A stretch of DNA of 64,000 bases from Montifringilla adamsi. Its lineage: Eukaryota; Chordata; Aves; Passeriformes; Passeridae. Positions 12,741 through 27,200 of this stretch are shown in pieces; within the stretch, counting starts at the first letter, position 1; every line of letters begins with the position of its first letter. Below the pieces are notes generated by a model. The model was not told the origin of the DNA and made no database searches. It worked only from the letters and a program-made list of their open reading frames with translations. Position numbers and translations under genes: made by a program. The stretch covers positions 1-64,000 of the forward strand of contig JAGGNK010006335.1 of NCBI GenBank assembly GCA_017590115.1. The letters run 5' to 3'.

Positions 12741-15700
12741 ACTCACTTTTTAAATCCCATTAAAGTTATGTGATTTCTCAGGTTCATTTCCAATGCACAT
12801 TCACCAAAATGAGCCAACTCCATTCCAACAGTGCAACTATTCTCTCAAAAAACTCAGTTAAATGAAGAATGTGGTAAGCAATGAAAAGAGTCCATTGAGC
12901 ATTTGAGTGTATTTACGAAAAAGTGATCATGGAGAAAAATGGGATTCAGTAAACTGGCAGGATTTTGGCCTTAAGCTCATGCACTCAGTAAGCATAGACA
13001 TACTCAAAAAGACAATAGATTACTATGGTAGCTATCAGTAAGAAAATATTATTTTGACAAGCCCACAATGGGTAGGATTTTATACACATATAGTAATAGC
13101 AATAGGTAATGTATATGCATACACATGTAGTAATAGTCCAAAAGTATAGTAGTAGCTTTTGGGGGGAGAATCAGGGAAAAAAAAATTCAAAGATCCTAAA
13201 CTTTGCACTTTAGACATTTAAAGAAGCCACTGGGAAGTCACTAAATCAAAATGTGAGACAATTAATTGTAAAAACATTTAGGGGAAACCTTTGCACTTTT
13301 TGGTTTGTTTTATAGGGTTTTTTTCTTATTATTAGATTTTTGAAGACTGTAAAAAATATTTGCTTAGATATGCTATTAGAAACTTCAGCTTTTCTGAGTT
13401 TTCCAGTGGAAATTATATTGACCAATTAACGGAAAAGCCCCAGGAGGCCACTACATGTAGGCACAGAGAGACAAGCTTCCAATGTTCCTTTGACCTTGTT
13501 GCAGATATCTCAGAAGGGTCAGTCAGCCAACCACTCACCCAGCATGTGCTTTGTTCTCCGATCAGAAAAGCATAAAGAAAGTAACAGTTGTTGAGATGAG
13601 GGAAAGAAATCAGGTGAAACCAAAGTCCTCAGCTCAGTCTCATGTCAGAGACTCTTTCCACTTTTTGTCAAAGTGAAATGCAGGAGCTGTAATAATGGCA
13701 TAAAACCGATTGGACAGCAAAGCATAAACAGAAAGTCACAATCTGGAAACCACCAGCAGGAGACCACTTCAGCTGATGGCTTAAGGTGGCAAGTTTCAGA
13801 GTTAATTAAATCCCTTATATTTCAATTGCACTGCAGAGTCACAAGAACTGTCATCAATTGTCATAGCCACCACATAAGACCAATTCCCTACTGAGTATGG
13901 TTCAGACAAATAGATATTTTGGAGTTATAAACTGAGGGTTAGGGTCTAACCAGGTGAACACAGAATGTAATAAAAAGACTCATTAGATTTCCCTGGGGTG
14001 TATAAACAGCAGGATGGACAGAGTCCAGAGCTGGTGCTGTTGCCTGCCCCTCTGCAACAGGCAATCTTCTCTTCAGAGTACAAGAGGTAATAAAGCAATC
14101 CAGGATCAAAACAGCTCCACATTGCAGTCAAACTACTCTAATTGTTGTCTGGAGAGCTAAGTTGCAGAGTAGCGGGTCCTTCTACTTAATTTTTCTGTCA
14201 GTACACAGTAGAAATCTGTATTGCAGTTAGAAGAACCAGGATAGCAACTTCTATGTGCAAGCCTGCATAAATAAAGGCAGCAAAGAATTATATGGTACAT
14301 CAAAGTATTTCAAGCCCATGAAGGCAAAAGCTGTTAGCCTGGGAGGAAAATACGTGATGTTGTAAACTTTCTTCTACTGTGCAAAAAGGCTGTGAGGGGT
14401 GACTAAAGGCCAGGATGTCATATAAATAGTATGCCACAGACTCATACACTGGAATTTTTTAATGCAGTCTGCAAGATAAACAAGGTTTGTACCAAGAGTT
14501 TTAAATTTGTTTTGACTAATGAGGCATATAGGTTCAGATTGGCTGGATTGCCTGAGAATCTAAAACAAATTCCTAATGCATTTGCTGTGAAGATTTCAGT
14601 AATTTCTTTCATGCACAATCAAATCTAAGGACTCCCTTCAACTAGTCACTCAAAACAAAAAAGAATGAGAAGAAGGCAAGTGAAGCAATGTTGCAGTTAA
14701 ATGCACCACAGTCCGTCCACAGTGACACCCAGGTCAGCTGCACACGAGCATATCATTTGAGCATTTGAATCTGTTCCACTGATTACTTCAGCTTTGGCAA
14801 AAGCAGAAAGAAAACTGATGCTGTGTAACTTCACAAGTCAAGGAAAGCCATTGTTTTTGCTCTTTGGTGTTGCTTAATATCTGCAGTAAACAAACCAGAA
14901 AAATAACAAATGGGACTATCGCATTATTTTCTGGGCAGAAGAAACAGACAGACATCTTCCATTTATTAGGAGACATCTTACCAATATTAGGTGAATTGAA
15001 AAGAAACACAACAAATTTGAAATAATAAACTGCATTCTGTGTTCCTTACGCATGCATTTGGCTGCAAAGCATTTCTTGGTCTCTTTTCTCCCATGTGGAA
15101 AGTACCCACTTCCCAAAACAGAAAGGCAGTAGGTGCATACATCTGGATTTTCCAAGAGAAGAGCTTAAATTACATCACACTTGCAGTAAATGTTTGTCCA
15201 GAGGTATTCAAATTCAAACTCCATTCACCATGGAATCCTCATGCAACATGATGGCCCTGCATATCCAATCAACACCAGGACATGGTCAATGGCTGTCTGA
15301 TCTCCTTTGTCTGCAGAACTGCACAAGGATTCAGACTTGAGACCAGTACACAGACATCTGCATCTCTTCTCTCCTTCCATGGAGGTACCCTTTTCAAATT
15401 GACAGGATGAACTAGGTAAGCTTGCAAGTCAAGAAGGCATCTATAGAAGCTAAAAGAAAATAGTATTTAACACAGAAAAATTAAGATACTGAATAAATAA
15501 ATTCTCTCTCTAAACATTATTCTTACCAGAGTTTTGCATGTTTACTTCAGCCATCCATCTAAAAGAAGGAAATAGATAAACAGGGGTGTTGGTATTTGAA
15601 GAAACAAACAGAACATTGGTAACTCCTTTGGAAGAGTAATCTTTACATAAGAGGCACCAGACTTGCAAGTCAGGAAATAACTGTTGACTTTATGTGATTA

Positions 15701-18091
15701 AGAGGTATAAGTCATAAATAAAATCAGAAATTACACTCACATACACATTACAAGGGTGAACAGTTCAGCTCACAAAGCCTAAACTACATTAACATACTTA
15801 AATCAGAATGCGCCTATTTGTTAGCAACACACAAATAGCCAGCAACCAGTGAAATATACTTTCAGAACCAATACCACCAACCCTAGACACTTTTAAAATG
15901 CTGTGAAACACCTACAAACCAGCAGACACCCCTCCACACACTCTCATAGGCGCTCTCATGGAGGTGTGGATCCATTCTCAATGTTCCCCCAAAGATGCAC
16001 CATAGCAACTGATAGCTTTACCCCAGACTATTCAGTATCCTGTCTTTATGCATTGAAAATTTATAGCTGTCATTCAGGTAAAGCCATTTTTGTCCCATCA
16101 TAAAAATATCTGGGCATCCCAAAATAATGCAAACAGTCAAGTGCCTCCATAGATGTGACATCCTTCATGCTTGGGACACGCATTTGGATAGCCACACAAT
16201 CTGTGCAAGATTAGCCCTGGTACACCTGGCTCCTGACTGGCTCCTGAGGAAAAGCTCCTCTCCTGTTACTAGAAATCTAAGTTGCAAATAACTGATTTAG
16301 TATTAAAGATTTAAATTAGATTACTATTTCTGTCTTCCTAATGACTGTATATTTTAAGCTCTAATTTTCTGTAAAACGTTTTGATGTCAAAACCAACAAG
16401 CCAGCAAAAAGCCATATGCCATGTATCCTACACTGGGTTCTCCTGAAGCTCTCTGCTATTTGCTGATACTGTGACACTTCTGGTCTCCATAGTACTGAGC
16501 AGATCTAGGATTTGGTGATTTGGTCAAGAGTTATTGCAACCTTACAATGTTGTTTGGTCTTTCATGAGGGAAATGTATTAAAACAAAATTATAAATTAGA
16601 AACAAAAGGAATTTTCCCTCATGGCACCTTTTTTTTCCACTGCCACACTGTTTCTTTGCAGCTGAGTGCTGCAGCTCATAAATCCTCTTCCAAGACCACC
16701 AAACCTTAAGTGTCTTGAAAACTGTTTGATGAAAGTACATAGATATATTGGCCAAGCCTGTCATGAATTATTATTGCTCTCAATTTATCAGATGCAAGAA
16801 GTAATTCTTAAGTGAATAAATACTCCGATTTCTGCTGAAATGTTCACAGTTCATGACAGCATCTGTTATTAACAGGATACCTATAACTGACCAAAAATGA
16901 AATAATCATTTATCAGATCGAAAAACTTCAGCACTCATAAATCACTGAAAAGTGCTATTCAACTTAAGATAGTTCCTCTATTCACACATAACCCAGTGTG
17001 TGGGATTTAAACCAACTGCTTTGCAAGAAAAGACTGTAATGCAACTAAATATTCCAATTTCTTTTTTGAATTGCTCTTCTTCACAAAGATGAGATTATGA
17101 ATATGATAAAAAGATATTCCACTTTGTGGCTTCAAATAAAATATTGGAGCATCGCATTTCATCTCATACCTGTCAATACAACAATATTTACTTGGGGAAA
17201 TCTGGCTGGCAGGTATAAAACCATCCTTAGCAAACCATACAGACATTTGTGAAGAAATAGTGGGTAGCACAAAGGAGGGAGCAGAGGAACGCACAAAGGC
17301 TTTTAGTCCAATTCCTTTACTTCTTATACCTGTCAAACCATCCCCTCTCTCCAGCCTTGCCAATGTTGAACCATAAGCATTTCATAGTTGTAAGCTTCCA
17401 CTGTACACAAACTAGCTCAGTCATAACCAAAATCTGCCACATTTTCATGCTCTCTTCCGAAATGTTTCCAGTATTTTTCTTCCAGATGAAAGAACATTTC
17501 TTTTTTTTATTGCTTGTTCAAAGAAACAAGCCATTTTAGATGAGAAGGGCATAAACTGGAAATAAATGGAGGCAAATTATTGCTATTTGATTTGCTGACC
17601 GGAAGGACTAAAATGGAAAGCGAGGGGTTCACAGAACAAGTGCATTTTATTTCAGTTTGAAATGATGTCTAATCCTGATTAAATATGGCTCGAGGTAGGA
17701 ACAGGAAATGTAACCCACTGTGATATTCTGAAAGAAGGTTAAACATTACAAAGGAAAACTCCTTTCCTGGCTTTCCTTAAAACCTGTTCCGCCTTAACAG
17801 GCACAATTTTGGGAATACAATTTTATGTCAAATAAAGCTATTTCTGGCTTACATACTTGTAATATTTGCACAGAAAAGTGAACTGTACTTTTAAAGGACA
17901 GAAACTAAAGTATAGAAAGAAAATTCTTCCCTTAAGGTAAAACACATTTCAGAAGGATAAATTAACTAAAAATGTCACCCCTGCCTATGCATGGTCTCCA
18001 GTTAAAGCAGTATTCAAGACCAAAGCAAAGTGAGGAATCTATTTTGCTTCTTATTATTCATTCTTTTGGAAGGACGGGATCAAATATCTTC
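12741..18091. other. No gene seen
   Basis: Unique-looking AT-rich DNA. Frames of up to 118 codons (for example 17007-17363, which opens with TTG rather than ATG) resemble no family I know. Confidence 0.55.
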
Positions 18092-18096
18092 TTATA

Positions 18097-18149
18097 TGTC
18101 ATGGATTGACTACTTTCCCAAAACCTCACTTCCTGGTCAAACCATGACA
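18097..18149 (-). mobile_element. 53-bp miniature LTR derivative with TTATA duplication
   Basis: Read on the minus strand, this 53-base unit starts TGTCATGGTTTGACC and ends GTCAATCCATGACA. Its first 38 bases match the start of the 1362-bp LTR at 57688 with two differences, and its last 15 bases match that LTR's end exactly; the 1.3 kb between is absent. Its ends are inverted repeats (13 of 14 bases) and it is flanked by direct repeats TTATA at 18092-18096 and 18150-18154. The intact duplication argues for insertion rather than random fragmentation. It may be an LTR that lost its interior after insertion, or a miniature element that moved in this form. Confidence 0.8.
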
Positions 18150-18403
18150 TTATATGTGTAGTGTTACCACATCACAGCATAGCTCCAGAAGTCTTCATCC
18201 TACAATCCAAACCACAGGCATATGCACCCCAGCATAGGCTCAGGAATTACAATGAAACTTTGAAAGGGTCAAATCAGACACCTGAGAGAACATTTGGATA
18301 ACTGGGACTGGTCATTCTTCTACATCTTGTATGAAATTTTTATCTTTTGTGGGAATGAGAAAATATTTTGCAAAGAAGGAACAAACTGATTGTATACTCA
18401 CAT

Positions 18404-18536
18404 AAAAAAAAAAAAAAAAAAAAAAAAACAAAAAAAAAAAATAAAAAAAATTAAAAAAAAACCAAACACTGAGTGAGGAAGCTAAGGCCAATTGTAATAG
18501 CTGATAGCTGAAACCTCTTTTTTTTTTTTTTTTTTT
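18404..18536. repeat. Facing A-rich and T19 tracts
   Basis: An almost pure A tract at 18404-18461 (few C or T interruptions) is followed about 55 bases later by T19 at 18518-18536. The two could pair as a hairpin in single-stranded DNA or RNA. Confidence 0.85.
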
Positions 18537-18539
18537 CCA

Positions 18540-21309
18540 ATAGGCCAGATGTCAGTTTTGGAAATGTTTCAACTGTAAAGAAGGCATATTTAAAAGGGAG
18601 AAAAAAACCCAGCTGCAGTTTCATGAATTCTTAAAGATTGTGCAAAGAATTATCTGACAAGTAACTGCAGTGCTCAAGAGCACAACAGCTGGTATGGACT
18701 GATCACAGAGCCTGAACTCTCTCAGTTTCCTCACAATGTACTTGAGTCACTTTCTGCAGTTTAGCATGGGACTTCAGGTAGAGTGCAAAACATCACCTGT
18801 CATTGTGACAACCAAAGATTTTCATGGATTTCTACAGCATCCAAACACTCCAAAAATTGAAAAAAATTTGGTCACCCCCTAAGACACCTCCCAGAACTCT
18901 CCCTAAATGCTGCTGCTGGTAAAATATTTGTATATTGAGGTTTCTCATCTGCTCTCGAAAAAAAAGGGCATCAGGGGAGGAGAGGGTGATACTGTCTCCT
19001 TTTGCATCATCATTCAGTGATGATACTTTCATTGTTAATTTGCATTTCCTTAGCATTAACACTACTCCCTATCTCTTGCACTGCCTGTTTAAAATATAAG
19101 ATGTATCTCTATCTGAGATAATATAAAACTAGTTACCAAGTTAGAGCTCCTGACATTTGAAACAAGCTCTAAACAAGCTCTCTGTCATCTACCACACAGA
19201 TCATGTTCCTTTGCTTCCCAGTAAAATCTCATCATAATTACCTTTTGATGAATCAAATGCCATCATTAGCAGAATCTAATAAGTAGCTAAATATCTCATA
19301 ATGCTCTCGTTGGCAGTTATATAGATTAAGGAACAGAAATGACAAAAACTTTGACATTTAGACCAGTTTGAAGGTCTGGTATCCATGAAAGTGAAGTACA
19401 ACTGAAGGGACAAGTATTCTACAAATATTCTCTCTCTCCCTCCCCCCTCCGCCCTTTCATACATATATATATATCTTATGTATATCTTATATATTATTTT
19501 AAAGTTATATATATATATATAAAGTTTTCTTTAACAGTTCTTTTCCCAGGGATCTATATAACCACTCAATCACTGTAAGCTGCCACAAAACCTAACGTGT
19601 TTAGAGGTTACCTAGAACATGCAGTGTCCGGGGATTTTTCACTGGGTCATTGTGTGAAGTTTTCTGTACATTTTTATCTTTTATGGCAACTCTGGGCATT
19701 TATCCATTCCAAGGATGTTGACAAGGGGCACAATAGAGAGGATTCATCACGATCCAACCCAGTCTAACAGTGCAGAGAGCATCTGATGTGATTCAGCATC
19801 GGGGGCACATTGCCTCGAAGTCAGTCATCTGAACTGGCTGAGTGACTAATTTGGGCATCCACATTTGCAGTTGCTTTGGTCAGGTCCCCAGCCTGCAAAT
19901 ACTCCCTGTAATGCAGGGAACTTCCACTGTTCTCTTTAAGAGGAACATTCCCTTTTAGAGAGTGCCTCAGGCATTTGTCTCTGGGCTGCCCCATGGTGTC
20001 ACAGCTCCCTGTGCTCAGTGCAGATCCGTAGCAGTGCAAGGCACAGCTCACTGGCTCACACCAGGCTTAGCCACCACCAGTTTTTGCCCAGAGAGCTGCA
20101 GCAAAAGCAAGGATCTTATGAGGTCTGGAGCAAATACCTGTCCAGTGACACGCTTTCCTTGACAAGAAGAAAGAATATTGTCACTTAAATTTTCTTTCCT
20201 GTGGCTTCTAAAGCAGAAGCCTTCCATCCTGTTCAGTGAAACTGCTTTCAGCATCACCACATAGCTAGGCTCTGGGACAGCTATCAGAGTCACTAATTAG
20301 CACGTGGCCCAAAATATTTGAGAGATTGTTTACTTTTTCTGCAGATGAGTTTCTTAACACAGCTGTCATTACATTAATTTCTCATAGCAACTGCACGGAA
20401 AACCGGTGACTGCTAGCTGTGGGGTATCCTGAACAACCTGCTGTAAATAAAAGTGAAAATAGCTTCCTATCCACACAAAAAAACCCAGAGATCCTTTCCA
20501 AAGATAGCATTTGACCCAAATTGTATTAGAGGCATTTTCACAAAATGTCAGCTGTCAAGAAGCCATCAGCTGGAAATCCCCGAGCTAAACCCACCATGCC
20601 CCAGCCCATTTGGAGAAGAGCTGTGAGTCCTCAGCACAGGCCTGACCCCATGTCCATTGCAACAGCCTCTGCACAGATGCCTCCTGTCTACAGAAAATGC
20701 CCAACACAACAGAGCTGGAAACCTAAAGCAGCAAAATGCCATCACTCACAAGAATAATTAATCTCATAATCACCAGCTCAGCTGGCTGTAATTGTCAATA
20801 TATTGTTTTATGAGCTTCCATTGGCAGGAAATGAATGATTTCTACCTCACAAAAATGAAACAACTCCCCGAGTATGGTACAGGGATAATTTATACAGAAA
20901 AGAATAAATCATAATGAAAGTGGCAGGAAATAAATAAAAGGGCAATACTGCTGGCTGAGTGTCTGGAGTTGAAATTTCTATCTGAGGCAGGTTCCAGGGA
21001 TTTTCTATATTACTTTAGTTATTTAACCCTAGCTCCAATTTTAATGGATACTGATTTCTGTTTTGTTCAGATATATTAAGTGTCAGGCCATTTGTGCCTT
21101 CAGAATGTAACTATATCTCTAATTTGGAGGGGGAAGAAATAAAATAATCTGGGAACAGCTATGGTCTTCCAGTAAAATATACAGTTCGGAAGAAACTGAA
21201 AATTCTGCACTGTCAAAGTTGCCCATTAGCTGCACCCCTCTGCCAGGGATATAGGTACAAAGTCAAAAGTAAAGCTAAATATGTTCAGGAAACAATATTT
21301 ATCTGCTAC
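18540..21309. other. No gene seen
   Basis: Contains the AT microsatellite pair listed separately. A proline-rich 70-codon frame at 20545-20757 is followed by AT-rich sequence with a CCAGCTCAGCTGG palindrome at 20773-20785; neither is enough to call a feature. Confidence 0.5.
19462..19521. repeat. AT microsatellite pair
   Basis: Two (AT)n runs, about 19463-19474 and 19506-19521, are separated by TATCTTATG-type sequence. They are self-complementary. Confidence 0.8.
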
Positions 21310-21815
21310 TGAGCATGGTATTCACTTGTCTTAGGCTACAGTGTAAGATGTAACCAAAAGTATGTATTCTATCACCATCTGTTAATACCAGGTGGGTCAG
21401 TTTTCTTTATCTCTCCCACAACCAATCCTCCCTCCAGCAGATATCTTCTGTTAATGGGTCATTGAGTTTCACTGCGTGACTGATAAAATTACATCATCCC
21501 ATTGGGAGATGCTGCGCCTAGGCGGAGGAGCCAAACATTCCTACGTGGATATAATCTGATGTTTGGAACACCATAAGAAGCCTTAAACACTGAATTCCCA
21601 GGGGACCATAACCACCACTGTACCTTCAGAGGAAGACCAAACCCTCTACAGGATCACTGCTTCAACAGAACTACATCCATCATTTCAACAGGACTGCCGC
21701 CACCATTTAATCAGACTGCTGCACCACCCTGTATATTGCATTTATTTCTATTTTCCTTTTAAATTGTAGCTGTGGCTCGGGGTCTGCCAGTGGTTTGCTT
21801 TCAAACTAGCACCTC
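21310..21815 (+). mobile_element. LTR of an endogenous retrovirus-like element
   Basis: The run containing GTGACTGATAAAATTACATC, CCCATTGGGAGATGCTG, GGCGGAGGAGCC and GTGGATATAATCTG, then repeated CTGCTTCAACAGAAC / TTCAACAGGACTGC / TTAATCAGACTGCTG phrases, matches an abundant passerine LTR as I remember it. The GGATATAA near 21547 is a plausible TATA-type promoter. The left part, with CTTGTCTTAGGCTACAGTG and CAGGTGGGTCAG, also fits that family. I found no clean target-site duplication, so both edges are approximate. Confidence 0.6.
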
Positions 21816-24800
21816 ACTTGAAAAAAATTAAATTATCAGGTAAAGTGGCACAATGAAACAAGATTCATCATAGGAGAAAAGATAAGATTTAAAGCTGAAA
21901 CCTTCAAGAGTGCTGAATGAGGAAACATCTATGGAAGAGCAAAAATTTTACCATTTGCTTTGCCTCCTTTTACATCTCACAGATAAAAGCAACTGCACCA
22001 TCACATTCCATACATGTTCCTTATTTTGCTACAGTGTCCATTTTAGCAGATATAGTGAAAATAGAACACCATATGACTGGGCACAAACTTGGCATGCCAG
22101 CTTTCCATTAACCAACAGAACTGGCATTTGTTTTTCTTCTGACTTTCTCACATGCAAATAGATTTATTCAATATTTTGACAGGAAACCCTGAGTATATTT
22201 AAGTCCTTTTTTCCCGTAATTTTGTTGCCTACCAAGCTCATTCCACAACTTTTTTAGTGTTGCATTGAGATGTCAATTTCATATTACCTCAGAGCAATTA
22301 GAGTTTATTCTGTGATTTTGAGTTGCAATGGCCATTCTGTCAACACAGTGACAGTAGCTGGAGACCAAATGTCAAAAGAGCTTCAAGGTTTGTCTCATAA
22401 AGGGAGTATTTAGAAAATCAACTTGTATGAGCTGATATACCTGTAGCTGGGTCATGTACATCTACTAGATAACTATAGATCAACTTAGGAAGTTCTGCAG
22501 GCTTCTTCCTCTGTGTACCTACTCTTGCAATGTCTCCAAGAGTCCACATGGATTTCACCAGAGGAAAGCAGGCTAAACCAAGAATTCAGTCAGCAAAAGT
22601 GTTGCTGCATACACTAAAAATAATTTTCGTTGATTTTACTTTAAAGTGGTGAAAAAAGGTTTTACTGGTAGGTAAAAACACTGTCAACAGCAAGGCAGAG
22701 ACAACAGCCAGAAACCCAAAAAAAAAAAAAAAACAGTTTCCTGCCCTGGTAGAGCAACTAAAGGTTAGGTTTCCTTTTGCCCTGTTTCTATGCAAATGTT
22801 GAAACTCATCTCCAGAAATACCCACTCCTAACCTACCACACGTTCTTGAGGATCAACCATATGGTCTGGAAGGGATAAAGCAGTCTGCATGGTGCATACT
22901 GCATAACTATTCAGAGATGTATGTGTGGTTTGATGACTGGTACAGCCTGCCTGCTCTCCTCTGTTTTTATAATTAAAACATTCTCTTAAACTATATAGCA
23001 TGAATTCATCCTCTTGTGTCCTCAGTTCCTCCTTATAGCCTTTCCCTCTTTTAAATTTAATATAGTTTCCCTTTTCTTTTTCCCTCTACAGACATGAACT
23101 GCAGCAATTCATTTCACAGCAATCTCTTCTTGCTGCTTTCCTAATACCCATGTGCATTAAAACCTCATCCATCATTGTTTTCAGAGAGTCAGCTTTTTAA
23201 TCAGATCTGTATGTATATTGGTTTGAGCATGTGGCAGTTTAATTACCCTCTTGAATATGTGAAACACATCTTTGTCATATCTACTTATATCTGAAGAGAG
23301 CCATCCTATAACACTAATTAAAGAGGGATGATGACAATTTTTCCATACTCAAATTATGTCCCATCTGTCTAGTCATTCTCCTGTTCACTCTCTGGATTAA
23401 TTAAGGGTGGGGAAAGGTTGTTTCCCTGGAGTTTTGCCTAATGCAGGATGAAAAGTCTGTTTTAATGAAGAAACACACCAAATTCCTTTCTTCTTATCCC
23501 AGAGTAAAACACATAGCAGAGTAGAACAGAGTCCTTTGTTTTGCTGGACTTTGATCAGCTAGTCATATCTTGCATGGCATCAAGAGCCCAGTTCATGCAA
23601 GTTTACTGAATCTAGAAGTTCATCTGAAGAGAGACACAGCAAGGCCAACAAGTCACTGGTAGATACTGTCCTCTGATACCTGGAGCCACAGTTGAAACCA
23701 ATTTCATGTTGGTATGATTAAAGGAGACCATAGTACCAAAGGGGTACAGTGTGAAGGCACAGCAGCTTTTCAGCATTACCTGTTATCAGCATGAAAGTAT
23801 TTTGTCCATACCATTTTCTTTAGGTATTTGAGACATCTAGGTAAATTGCAAAATCTTCTCATCTTAGTCAGAAAAGTTTCAAATAATTTATCCTTATTAA
23901 CAAGACTGGGTGTGCTTCTTCCTAAATGTACCTGCAGAGATCCTGTTGTACATTTCAATCAGACCTCCCAGATGCCTAAGCCATTAATCTTCATGTAAAC
24001 AGCAGCCAGAAAAGCTTTTAATGCAGAGAAGGTTGAAAAGCCCTGAGGAGTCAGGACTGTGTATCAGGAAGGAAGGGCTGCTACTTGTACTAGATGCTGT
24101 CACACTCCCACATTACCCTCAGAGGGCATGTGCCAGCTGATATCACACGCCAAAAAGTGAAAAATGAGGCAGGAGAAGAGGTATCAGCAAGGCCTGGGCT
24201 TCCCAAGCCCTCATTACACCAGTGGGCTGAGTGAGAGGATCGTTTTGATGCACTCCTGCTTTAAAAACTTTTCCGCTGCTTTTTCTTGTTGCTGCTGTTG
24301 GTGGTGGTTTGGGGTTTTTTGGGCTTTGGCTTTTGCTCTGTTTGTTTTGGATTTTGATTGTGTTTTTCTTCTTCCCTTACTGATGCCAGTGTCCTCCAGT
24401 CATAAGAATGCACTGTCACCAGAGATTTTATTAGTTCAGAGAGTGACAGTGCTTTTACTGCTGTGATTCTCCAGTTTATACAAGGCACTGCAAATATACT
24501 GTATGAAATTAATTTATAGAAATTATTACATGGTATTAATTTCATGTCGTCAATTGCTTAGTCTATTCTGATCCTTTAGTTAGGCCAGGAGATAATAATG
24601 GCTATAAATTTGCTTTAAAAAGGGCTGCTAAATATTAAAACTGCTAAAAGAAATTTCTTCAATAGCCGTCATATTTCGTTGTCATTTTTCATATACACTA
24701 TATAAACCTAGTTTGAATTTCAATATTTCTTCATGCCTACCGTACATTTTTCCTTTCTTTCCCCCCCTCCCTGGCCTAATGCAAAGCTAAATGAGGTACT

Positions 24801-27163
24801 TATTAATACTTCACTTTGTAGATTATCTGTCCCATGCTAATCCATTTTCCAAACTACATGATAAAAAAATACAGCTCACCATACATAAAAGAATACTTAC
24901 ATATATTTTTTTCTTATAGAATGTTGAAGCTCATAATGTTATAACTTTAAAATAAATTTTTCGGGGAAGATAATAAATTCAAACCATGCTAAATTGAGAG
25001 GCATCCTGTGGCTAGATATTTCATCAGTTGCTATGATATGAGGTTAAAGAACATTTTTTCCAATCTCAAAATTTCATTGTGTGGAATTTTTAACCTCAAA
25101 TTATTAACAGATGACTATGATTACTGAGACACAGAAATAAAAAACTTCTGGTTTCCATTTTATTTGTTTGTATAGTTGTTGTTATTGCATTCACACTACT
25201 GCACTACTTTCTCTCAGCATTTTCTCCTCAATTACAGCCCAACAGTCACTGCTTCTTCTCCCTTCTCTCACACAGACATTCCAGACTTCCTTCTGCATGA
25301 AAATCCTATGCAGAGCAGGGGAGAGCCACACAAAACAAAACCAAACCATTTTTTTTTAAACTTCTGTCAGCCAAGGGAAATGCTCTACATATTTAAAATA
25401 ACACTTCCAGATGTCCTAAAATATTATCTTTTCTACTAGCACATGGTTTTGAGGCACTTGTGCAATAACTCTTGCCTAAAATTTGGAATGCTATTTTCTG
25501 CCACACAGCTCTGCAAGTAATCAGCATAAAGTTGCACACTTAGATTAATTTTAGAATTCCGTAGGCTCCTAGGGATTCTGCACCTGCTTCATACAGTAAG
25601 CACACATTCCTTGAGACATTAAAAAGTTCTGGCTGCAAGAATACCTGAATTTAAGAAATAAATTGGTATTTGACTCCTTAGACAAATATTCTTTTACTAA
25701 GTACAGTGGGAAAAAAAGACCATTTAATAATGGATCGTATTTCTAATATTTTTTACACCTCCAACCCAGCTCTACAACACGAATGGCTGAGTAGCAAAGG
25801 AGGACACTTTAAGAGATATAATGAGGTGGTTTTTCGTCTTAGTCAAGTATAATCACAGGAAAATGCACTAACAGAATAGTATGAAAAAGTGTGACCCTCT
25901 TGTCAGCCCACAGAGGTTGAAATCACATTCTCCCACTCCAGAAAAGTCTCAATAAAATCTTCAAATCTGATTGTTTCGTCCTATTTTTCTGAAAAATAGA
26001 AAATCCAGTCTTGTAGAAAGATACTAAGATAGTTTATTTTCATAATATGTTAGTATGTTTTCTATCAGATTGCAATTTTAGCACTCAGTTTTTCCCCTTG
26101 TCTCCCCTCTGCTAAGATGGTTAATTGGTGATGTTTTGGACATCTTATTGATTAGCTTTACAAGTACTGTTTACAAGATTTTACTTTAAGACCAATGTCA
26201 TAGTAAAATCTGAGCCTTTGCTTTGAAAGTGATAGCAGCACATTCAATATCAAAAAAGAAATACAAGGAGGAGTGGCTTCACTTGCAAACTCTTTTAACT
26301 AGTCCATCATAAGCATTTCCATGAATTCAATTAAAGTACCAATATCCAATATTCTGAACCTAACGTAATAAATGGTTTTCATATTACCCAGTTTTAAAAA
26401 TTGCTTTACATAATGTAATCACTTACTTGCTCTAATTGAATTTCACTTTACATCATTTAATAAATGAATGCTGATCATTTGACATAATTGAATAAGTAGT
26501 TCAGCTCATTCTCTGTACTTCTTAGGTCAAAAATTATTTGCATCATCTTCCAGGATGATACTGTGATACTTTACAGTTAGATTTCCTTTCTCTCTCAGCT
26601 TCTTTATTGCCCTGTGTAATTCCACTTTGTAGGAAGGAGGTTAACCTAGATGTGCAAGCCAAATTTTTCAAGAAAATACAAAGTGTAACTCTACAACCTC
26701 CTGCTACTCTACATAGTGCAACTTTACAACAGACTACAAAAGCCATAATTTCAATTAAAGAGTCATTTTAACTGATTTAACAATATCCATGTAAGATAGG
26801 CGGGGACTGAGTCTTCAATCACCTTCTAGCAAAGCCTAGATTTTCTGCTTTCTGTTTATGGGACAGAATTTAATTTTTAACTGAAAAGACAAGAGATTTG
26901 ATGAAGAACAACTCATAATTCAGAAGCTAAATTATGTTCTACTCAGAGTTAAATCAAGCCACCATTCACAATAAAGGAATAAGGGGAAAAATACAGAGTT
27001 CTTGGAAAAAAAGTTAGAAAGAGGGAAAGACAGAAAGACAGTTGAGAAAAAGCTGCAAAAATGTATTTTACATTTCAGAAACAATTCTACCTTTCTGACT
27101 GTTGCCTTCTACAAAAGATATCACAGTATAATCACCAGCTGATGCATGGAATCTATGGGATGG

Positions 27164-27200
27164 ATATATATATGTATAGGTAGATAGATATAGATATATA
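27164..27200. repeat. TATA / TAGA microsatellite
   Basis: Interrupted TATATA, TAGATAGATA and TAGATATATA units form a short compound array. Confidence 0.8.

Noticed and set aside
20545..20757. Proline-rich 70-codon frame
   Set aside because: It starts with ATG and has plausible composition, but no homology, splice context or repeat structure supports it.
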